Source of the DNA: Nitratifractor sp.
GTDB taxonomy: Bacteria > Campylobacterota > Campylobacteria > Campylobacterales > Sulfurovaceae
Assembly (NCBI GenBank): GCA_015485845.1
Contig: WFSU01000160.1
Coordinates: 1-7,465, forward strand
DNA: 7,465 nt
Reading direction: 5' to 3'
Positions 1-4,910 of the stretch are shown one piece after another. Within the stretch, counting starts at the first letter, position 1; the number at the start of each line of letters is the position of its first letter. Position numbers and translations under genes: made by a program. The notes under the pieces are model-generated. The model had not been told where the DNA came from, did no database searches, and saw nothing but the letters and a program-made list of their open reading frames with translations.

Positions 1-680
1 GTCATGCTGATCCAGCCGAGGAAATTGTACGTCGTCCCCACGGGGCAGACATAGGTACACCAGGCTCGTCGGGAATACAAAATCTCAAAGGCAAGGATGA
101 TCAGCACCCAGGTAATCGCCAATGTCCATCCGTACGTGATAAAGCGGCTGATGATTCCGATTGGGTTGATCACTTCAAAGACGAGATAGCCATCCACCGC
201 AGCGGCAATCAGAAAAATGATCCAGAAAACAAAGCGATACCGGGGGTCAAATTTGTGCTCCTTGATGATCTTTTTTCGGATCAGTTTGAGGTGGAAATAT
301 TCTCCCAGCTCACTGAGCAGACCGTAGGGGCAGACCCACGAGCAGTACGCCTTGCCCCCAAAGAGGAAATAAAATGCGATCAACGTCGCCGTCCCGATGA
401 TCACATTGGTGTGGATGTGGTGCTCGGCCGCGAGAATCTCCAGCCCGGTGAAGGGATCGATCAAGTGAAAGCCCAGCATACGCGAGCCATTGAGTGTCCC
501 CTCCAGCAACTGGATATCGATGTGAAACGAGAGAAAAAACGCCAGGTTAATCAGCAGGATGCTCAACCAGCGCCACGCCCGGATCGTCGGACGTTTTTTC
601 CCGTTTTTGTTGGTGTAGTAAAACGTCGAGAAAAACGACGCATTGAGTATGTCGCGAATCGAACTGTTATAGCGATCCAT
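1..680 (-). CDS. nosH: NosH, NapH-like membrane iron-sulfur subunit (3' partial)
   Basis: The frame opens with ATG at 680, preceded by AAGGAG at a 6-base spacing, and runs off the left edge; 226 residues are visible. Predicted membrane helices lie at about 37-53, 92-108, 149-168 and 183-201. Two cytoplasmic CX3CP motifs, CSWVCP (C113, C117) and CTYVCPVG (C208, C212), follow the second and fourth helices, as in NapH. In that family a C-terminal ferredoxin-like part with two [4Fe-4S] sites follows and would lie beyond the edge. Its expected role is menaquinol oxidation together with NosG, supplying electrons to NosC1/NosC2 and NosZ. The name NosH rests on the cluster; by sequence alone it is a NapH/NosR/CcoG-type polyferredoxin. 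Confidence 0.94.
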   Translation of the reverse strand, partial: MDRYNSSIRDILNASFFSTFYYTNKNGKKRPTIRAWRWLSILLINLAFFLSFHIDIQLLEGTLNGSRMLGFHLIDPFTGLEILAAEHHIHTNVIIGTATLIAFYFLFGGKAYCSWVCPYGLLSELGEYFHLKLIRKKIIKEHKFDPRYRFVFWIIFLIAAAVDGYLVFEVINPIGIISRFITYGWTLAITWVLIILAFEILYSRRAWCTYVCPVGTTYNFLGWISM

Positions 681-712
681 TACGGTCTCCTTGACGGATA
701 ATTATAGGGGCT

Positions 713-1237
713 CTACTTTTTCGTAGCTTCATCAAACTTGGCCTGGAAGGTTCCAATCTCGGTCGCCAGACTCTCGAGGTCGCTGTCCGACATTTTGCTC
801 AACAATCCATACATTACGTAGTTTTTGCGCGTACCGGCTTTGAACGCTTTGAGGTTGGTCAGGATGTAGTCTTTGTCTCGTCCCATGAGTTTGGGACCTA
901 TGACACCTTCACCGACGTTACCATGGCAGGAGGCACAGTGATTTTTGTACAGAGGACTGACGGTAAAGGCTGCGAGGTTTCCGGCACGTTTTTTGAGTGC
1001 TGCAAGCTTTTTATCCATTTCTTTGGATTGGCTTTTGGCCTGCGGTGCTTGTGTCCGGGTGCGGACGACCGGCTTGGCTTTGACTTTTTGTCCGCCCAGT
1101 TTGGTGTCCTCCATGGCCGTACTCTTGATGATGCGGGCGATGGCATCCATTTTGTGTACCTCGGTGTCGAGTCCTACCATGTAGACCGAAGCCCACGCAG
1201 CCAATCCAATCGTAATCAATGCGATGATATGTTTCAT
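713..1237 (-). CDS. nosC2: NosC2, membrane-anchored or secreted monohaem cytochrome c
   Basis: A 174-residue c-type cytochrome, presumed to pass electrons towards NosZ together with NosC1. Residues 1-22 form an N-terminal hydrophobic segment that could be a cleaved signal or a membrane anchor; there is no clear lipobox. A lysine-rich linker (about 45-85) follows, then the haem domain with CASCH at 101-105, a GVIGPKL motif at 111-117 and likely axial Met142. From the haem motif onward it aligns with NosC1 without gaps, so the pair probably arose by duplication. The ATG overlaps the nosC1 stop (ATGA) and is preceded by AGGAG at 6 bases. The stop is TAG at 715-713, 32 bases before nosH. Confidence 0.92.
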   Translation of the reverse strand: MKHIIALITIGLAAWASVYMVGLDTEVHKMDAIARIIKSTAMEDTKLGGQKVKAKPVVRTRTQAPQAKSQSKEMDKKLAALKKRAGNLAAFTVSPLYKNHCASCHGNVGEGVIGPKLMGRDKDYILTNLKAFKAGTRKNYVMYGLLSKMSDSDLESLATEIGTFQAKFDEATKK

Positions 1238-1908
1238 TTTCCACTCCTCATTTTTCGAATTTCTTTGTTGAAGTTGGCGATTTCATTCGCCAGGGTTTTA
1301 AGCTCGGCATCGTCAATCTGCTGAACGAGCTCTTTCATCAGTGGGTTTTTTTTCTTGCCCGTTTTGAATGCGGCAATCTGATCATAGATGAACGTTGCAT
1401 TTTTATCCAGAAGCGAGGGGCCGATGACGCCATTGGCATAGTCGTCATGGCAGGGAGAACATTTGATGACGTAGTCTTTGCTCAGGCGCTGGATCATCAT
1501 CGTGATCCGGACACGCTCATAGGGAGATTTGATATGCAGATACGCATCGATGGTGGTACGCACTTTGTTCTCTTCGCTGTTGTAGGTACTGTTCTTCTCT
1601 TTGTTGTAGGCGTAGTAAAACTGGCCGCTGTTTTCTTTGGATTTCTCTTTTTTGACGGTAGTATCGACCGCACCGGCAGTTACTTTGATCGCCGCTGGCG
1701 CCGCACTTGCGGCAGCGGTTTTGGCCTGTTGGGCATCGTCGTTGCCGCTGCATCCACTCAGGATCAGGGCTCCCGCGAGGGGGAGCAACATCCTCATGAA
1801 CCCACCATGCATTCCTCTGTCAGGGGACGGGACTACCGTCCCGCAATGCAGGGCTGAAGCCCTGCCTCCATGTTCGATAAACGTCTGTCGATTTAGTAAA
1901 TTACGCAT
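1234..1908 (-). CDS. nosC1: NosC1, monohaem cytochrome c lipoprotein with a disturbed N-terminus
   Basis: A predicted electron carrier between NosG/NosH and NosZ. Numbering from the ATG at 1797 (187 residues): a lipoprotein signal runs to the lipobox LSGC with C16, then come an Ala-rich linker, a charged region, and a haem c domain with CSPCH at 113-117 and likely axial Met154. Two starts are possible. The ATG at 1908 has a good ribosome binding site (AAGGA, 7 bases) and overlaps the nosG stop by 8 bases, like its neighbours, and gives 224 residues; the 37 extra codons run through a double-hairpin repeat. The ATG at 1797 gives a normal lipoprotein signal but has only a weak site (GGTGGG, 3 bases away). 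I give the longer form because of its initiation signals. The stop overlaps the nosC2 start (ATGA). Confidence 0.88.
   Translation of the reverse strand: MRNLLNRQTFIEHGGRASALHCGTVVPSPDRGMHGGFMRMLLPLAGALILSGCSGNDDAQQAKTAAASAAPAAIKVTAGAVDTTVKKEKSKENSGQFYYAYNKEKNSTYNSEENKVRTTIDAYLHIKSPYERVRITMMIQRLSKDYVIKCSPCHDDYANGVIGPSLLDKNATFIYDQIAAFKTGKKKNPLMKELVQQIDDAELKTLANEIANFNKEIRKMRSGK
1802..1872 (-). repeat. REP-like double-hairpin element inside the 5' end of nosC1
   Basis: Two strong palindromes lie five bases apart. GGGACGG (1824-1830) pairs with CCGTCCC (1836-1842) around a 5-base loop. GCAGGGCT (1848-1855) pairs perfectly with AGCCCTGC (1858-1865). On the minus strand GGAG sits immediately 5' of the second hairpin, a position where REP elements mobilised by RAYT (IS200-like tyrosine) transposases often carry GTAG or GGAG. 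An imperfect 8-base direct repeat, CC(A/T)CCATG, brackets the hairpins at 1802-1809 and 1865-1872, 63 bases apart. No transposase gene is present in the window. The palindromes are directly visible; the REP/RAYT link is inference from their form. Confidence 0.65.
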
Positions 1909-2704
1909 GGGTTTTTCCTTTGTTATAAATCTCGTCGTACGTCGCCCGGGGAACGATCTCGAGTACGTTGGTGGGGCAGAGCTCCACGCACGCCCCACAC
2001 CCGATACACGCTTCACGGATCTCGGGGAGGAAGCCGCCCCCTTTGGCCACCATGCCGATCGCCGTGGAGGGATCGGGGTGGAAGGGGCACAGATCGGCAC
2101 AGATCGTACACTGCTTATCGCCTCCCCGGAAAACATCAAGCTTTTCGAGGAGCTTTTTCTGCAAGTCCTCTTTTTCCGTCTCGTTCCCGCGTCGGGCGAC
2201 TTTGTGGGCGGTGTGCTCTCCGGCACTGAGCACCTTGGTGTGGTCGTAAATCCGATCGATCGCACTCTCCGGCACGGGCGTTTTGGTCAGGGCGATGCAG
2301 GCACTCTCTTTGACAATAACCGCCATCCCCATGTGCACCTTCTCGATCTCATCGTGCTCGTGATCGAGCGCACCGGTCGGACAGGCGAGGATGCAGGGGA
2401 ACGCTTCGCAGAGGTAGCACCCCCGCTGCGTCGGATCGATAAAAGCCATCCCGTATCCGGCACCATTGGTCACCGGTTCCAGTTCAATGCTGTCATAGGG
2501 GCAGACCTGGAGGCACTGACCGCACTTGATGCAGAGGTTGAGGTACTCATCCTCCGGTACGGCTCCCGGCGGGCGCAGGACGACTGCCTCATCGGCTTTG
2601 AGCATCGGCGCAGCGTAGATCCCGGCAACGGCGGCTGCTCCGATCACCCCCAGCCCGGTGGCTTGCTTCATAAAATCACGTCGTTTTTTCTCTTCAGGTG
2701 TCAT
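1901..2704 (-). CDS. nosG: NosG, Tat-exported NapG-like ferredoxin with four iron-sulfur sites
   Basis: A 267-residue periplasmic iron-sulfur protein, related to NapG and thought to form a menaquinol-oxidising unit with NosH that feeds electrons to NosZ. The N-terminus has a twin-arginine signal (KRRDFMK, R8-R9) followed by a hydrophobic stretch to about 33, so it is exported folded with its clusters. Four cysteine groups are seen: CIKCGQCLQVCP (C58-C68), CYLCEAFPCILACP (C96-C108), CTICADLCP (C199-C206) and CIGCGACVELCP (C233-C243). The start at 2704 is chosen because it precedes the Tat signal, follows AAGGA by 4 bases and overlaps the nosD stop by one base. The open frame extends 53 codons further upstream, but that stretch only shadows nosD. 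The stop overlaps a possible nosC1 start. Confidence 0.95.
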   Translation of the reverse strand: MTPEEKKRRDFMKQATGLGVIGAAAVAGIYAAPMLKADEAVVLRPPGAVPEDEYLNLCIKCGQCLQVCPYDSIELEPVTNGAGYGMAFIDPTQRGCYLCEAFPCILACPTGALDHEHDEIEKVHMGMAVIVKESACIALTKTPVPESAIDRIYDHTKVLSAGEHTAHKVARRGNETEKEDLQKKLLEKLDVFRGGDKQCTICADLCPFHPDPSTAIGMVAKGGGFLPEIREACIGCGACVELCPTNVLEIVPRATYDEIYNKGKTHA

Positions 2705-3948
2705 TATATCCTTCCTTCTACTTTGGCGGATGGGTGCATCCGGGGATGGTTGTCCGTCAGCAGGCGTACCGGCTCCGAGAGGGGAGCGAGTTTGGCCAGA
2801 AAATTGATGATGGAGATCACCGGCGATCCGTAAAAGAACTTCACGTTCGGGTTGAGCATCCACACTTTGTCGGCATAGGCATGGAGGGTATAGGGGGTAT
2901 CCCCGATTCCATTCCCATCCTTGTCAAATCCTTCATAGTTTTCCCAGTAATTACCGTCCCATTTGTTTTCGGTGACCCGGGTATTGTACGAATCATTGAC
3001 GACCGTCTCGATGTTCCCTTTGAGGACATTTCCCCGCAGGATGTTGTGGAGACTCAGAGAGTGGAAATGCACCCCTTCACTGTTGTACAGGATTGCATTG
3101 TCCGTGATCGTATTGTTGGTATCGGGCTCAAACGGTGAGCGGTCGAGGTAGAGACCCCGGGCACAGTAGAGAATTTTGTTGTTCTTGAGCACAAAATTGG
3201 ACGCATCTTTGAGTCCGATCCCCAGTCCCGTGGTTCCCATCGAGTTGCGGATCACATTGCCCGTAGCAATGGTGTCACGGGAATACATGAAAAAGATCCC
3301 CACCGTGTTGTGGACGTAGGTGTTGTTGTGGACGTAATTGCGTCCGGTGTACATGAAATGGAGCGAATAGCGTCCCCACTCTCCGTAATTGTTTTCGATG
3401 TGGTTGCCGTGGCTGTACCAGACAACAAAGTCGCGGGACTTGATCAATGTGTTGTGGCTCAGCAGGTTGTCGTTGGAGTACCACAGTCGCACCCCGTCCC
3501 CCCGCAACCCCAGTTCGAAGGGCTTGGAGGTGATCCAGTTGTCGCTGATGTTGGACTCATCAACCTGTTGCAGATCGATCCCGAAGAGGCAATCCTCGAT
3601 CCGGTTGTGGGTAAGGGTGCAGTGGGCAGATTTCTTGATCGCAATGCCCGCATCGACCCGCTCGTGCTCGGCGCCGCTGTGACGGATGATCACGTTGGTC
3701 AGCGTCACAAACGAACTGGTGATCCGCACCACCGTACCGTTGCCGTCCCCTTCGAGGATCGCTTTCTGGTTTTTCCCATCGAGGATCAGCGGTTTGTTGA
3801 TGACGATATTGCCCCGGTAGACCCCGGCAGGCAGCTCGAGTCGGGCACCCGAAGGTGCCGCATCGATCGCTGCCTGCAGCGGATTGTTCGCGTTGTTTGC
3901 AATCGCAACACTGAACAATGATAAAAGGATCACTCCGAGTCGTCTCAC
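2704..3948 (-). CDS. nosD: NosD, periplasmic beta-helix copper-site assembly protein
   Basis: A 414-residue exported protein needed for CuZ maturation in NosZ, working with the ABC transporter NosF/NosY. Residues 1-17 form a Sec signal peptide with a likely cleavage site after AIA. Residues of about 40-330 are the right-handed parallel beta-helix (CASH/NosD repeats), seen as repeated Asn-rich turns such as SHNTLI, ENNYGE, HNNTYVHN, LKNNKI and NTITDNAI. The block NKWDGNYWENYEGFDKDG (from about 328) is typical of NosD. The start is GTG at 3948, with AAGGG 7 bases upstream overlapping the end of nosB; no better ATG fits the signal peptide. The stop overlaps the nosG start in a TAATG arrangement, which implies translational coupling. 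Confidence 0.96.
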   Translation of the reverse strand: MRRLGVILLSLFSVAIANNANNPLQAAIDAAPSGARLELPAGVYRGNIVINKPLILDGKNQKAILEGDGNGTVVRITSSFVTLTNVIIRHSGAEHERVDAGIAIKKSAHCTLTHNRIEDCLFGIDLQQVDESNISDNWITSKPFELGLRGDGVRLWYSNDNLLSHNTLIKSRDFVVWYSHGNHIENNYGEWGRYSLHFMYTGRNYVHNNTYVHNTVGIFFMYSRDTIATGNVIRNSMGTTGLGIGLKDASNFVLKNNKILYCARGLYLDRSPFEPDTNNTITDNAILYNSEGVHFHSLSLHNILRGNVLKGNIETVVNDSYNTRVTENKWDGNYWENYEGFDKDGNGIGDTPYTLHAYADKVWMLNPNVKFFYGSPVISIINFLAKLAPLSEPVRLLTDNHPRMHPSAKVEGRI

Positions 3949-3958
3949 TACGTTTCCC

Positions 3959-4747
3959 TTACTTCTCTTCAGCCATTTGCTGCATCGCTTTTTTGCGTGA
4001 GACCATCGCGAGGAGGCTCAACACAGCGATGGCGACCAGGAGCCAAAAACCGATCGTGGGGTACGAATGGGTGGTAAACTGCGCCACTTTGCCGTCCCCG
4101 AAGACCGTCGGTGTAAAGGGTTTGATCTTGAACGCTCCCCACGCATGCATATGGTGCCCGAACCAGTAGAGCCAGTACGAGTAAAAACCGACGAAAATGA
4201 GTGGCAGAGCTACCGGAATAAGCATCAACCAATTCAGCAGGCGGGAGTTGTAGAGGATAAACAATACGAACAATACGGCCACTCCAACCAGCGCATACGG
4301 AGCCGCTGCCCGCAGATATGGGGCACCCCGCCCCATCGGATCCATTCCGATGAAGTGGTTGATGGTCTCCATCTCGTGGACATCCCCGCTGAAGCCGTCA
4401 AAATGGTAATAGACCGGGATACCGTTGGGGAAGGATTCCTTGGGATAGTTGGGCGCTTCGAGAGCGACGTACCAGATCGGAGCCGTCGCGACGGAGAGCT
4501 CGCCGTCGTTCTCGATCATCTTCTTGAGATCACCGGCAGAGCCTTTGGGGGTATCGGGACTGACGTAGCGCCCCTTCTGGTAGTAATCCCACACCTTATA
4601 GGTCAGCGGGGAGAGCTTGTCGGCTTTGTCCGCCGCCACCATCTCTACCACGTTGTGGGTGAAGACGGCCGGGATCACGAAAAAGTACAACAAAATACCC
4701 AGTGCCAACAAAGCAAAGACCCTTGATTTGGTCAATGAACTGTTCAT
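3959..4747 (-). CDS. nosB: NosB, membrane protein of clade II nos clusters
   Basis: A 262-residue membrane protein between nosZ and nosD, the position nosB takes in campylobacterotal and other clade II clusters. Hydrophobic segments lie at about 10-29, 148-166, 171-197 and 231-250. Between the first and second is a hydrophilic stretch of roughly 115 residues, probably periplasmic. An HHMH motif at 198-201 sits at the end of the third helix and could bind metal or haem; that is inference. The ATG is preceded by AAGGAG at a 5-base spacing. The stop (TAA 3961-3959) is 10 bases before the nosD start. The function of NosB is not settled: transfer of electrons or copper to NosZ, or assembly, have to be considered. 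The assignment rests mainly on position, size and topology. Confidence 0.85.
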   Translation of the reverse strand: MNSSLTKSRVFALLALGILLYFFVIPAVFTHNVVEMVAADKADKLSPLTYKVWDYYQKGRYVSPDTPKGSAGDLKKMIENDGELSVATAPIWYVALEAPNYPKESFPNGIPVYYHFDGFSGDVHEMETINHFIGMDPMGRGAPYLRAAAPYALVGVAVLFVLFILYNSRLLNWLMLIPVALPLIFVGFYSYWLYWFGHHMHAWGAFKIKPFTPTVFGDGKVAQFTTHSYPTIGFWLLVAIAVLSLLAMVSRKKAMQQMAEEK

Positions 4748-4769
4748 AGTAACTCCTTATTTTAGTCGA

Positions 4770-4786
4770 ATTGATTGTACATCAAT
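4770..4786 (-). promoter_or_regulatory. FNR/CRP-like inverted repeat ahead of nosB
   Basis: Perfect 6-base arms ATTGAT and ATCAAT flank a 5-base spacer, 22 bases upstream of the nosB start codon. The half-sites match the FNR consensus TTGAT-N4-ATCAA, but the spacer is one base too long. The same ATCAAT word recurs at 4811-4816 and 4824-4829. Campylobacterota use Crp/Fnr-family regulators to control nos and other denitrification genes, so a binding site is plausible. A small RNA hairpin that affects nosB translation is an alternative. The site lies close to the ribosome binding site, which would suit repression or a transcript start very near it better than classical activation. Confidence 0.35.
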
Positions 4787-4857
4787 CACCCTTACCATGC
4801 GTTGACACATATCAATAATCGCTATCAATAGCATAATACGGGTGATGGATGATACGG

Positions 4858-4900
4858 ACAGGGGCAGGTGCCCGGGGAGCGTGACTCCCTGGCGGCCTGT
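4858..4900 (-). repeat. G+C-rich stem-loop cluster directly downstream of nosZ
   Basis: On the plus strand GGGCA (4862-4866) pairs with TGCCC (4869-4873), and GGGAG (4875-4879) pairs with CTCCC (4885-4889) around a 5-base loop. ACAGG (4858-4862) can pair with CCTGT (4896-4900) to close an outer stem. The first 2-base loop is too tight to form fully, so real stems may be shorter. No run of U follows on the nosZ transcript, so this is not a standard intrinsic terminator. It may protect the nosZ 3' end, attenuate read-through, or be a REP-like dispersed palindrome. It begins 10 bases after the nosZ stop. Confidence 0.6.
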
Positions 4901-4910
4901 AAATCGGGGA

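Larger units (their letters stand above)
4748..4910 (-). other. nosZ-nosB intergenic region, the main non-coding stretch
   Basis: This 163-base spacer is the only sizeable gap in an otherwise tightly packed cluster. It has two parts. Next to the nosZ stop (about 4856-4910) it is G+C-rich and full of short inverted repeats. Nearer nosB (about 4748-4840) it is A+T-rich and contains an FNR-like inverted repeat, plus two further copies of ATCAAT (plus strand) at 4811-4816 and 4824-4829. The nosB ribosome binding site (AAGGAG, 5 bases before the ATG) is at its left end. I found no convincing -10/-35 pair and no gene here. The arrangement fits a place where nosZ expression is separated from that of the accessory genes, by transcript processing, partial termination or a second promoter; which of these applies is inference. 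Confidence 0.75.

Noticed and set aside
1824..1865. Intrinsic terminator between nosG and nosC1
   Set aside because: No T-tract follows the hairpins in the direction of transcription, and the frame of nosC1 continues through them.
1909..2265. Upstream extension of the nosC1 frame to 2265
   Set aside because: The extension overlaps the conserved C-terminal iron-sulfur region of nosG in another frame and its Arg/Ser/Pro-rich composition is typical of a shadow.
1637..2833. Long open frame on the plus strand (398 codons) opposite nosG and nosC1
   Set aside because: It is antisense to clearly recognisable genes, shows no family motif, and arises from the G+C-rich codon use of the opposite strand.
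2705..2863. Upstream extension of nosG to 2863
   Set aside because: It overlaps the nosD C-terminus and would bury the twin-arginine signal 53 residues into the protein.
4858..4900. Rho-independent terminator after nosZ
   Set aside because: The stems are short and interrupted and no U-run follows on the minus-strand transcript.
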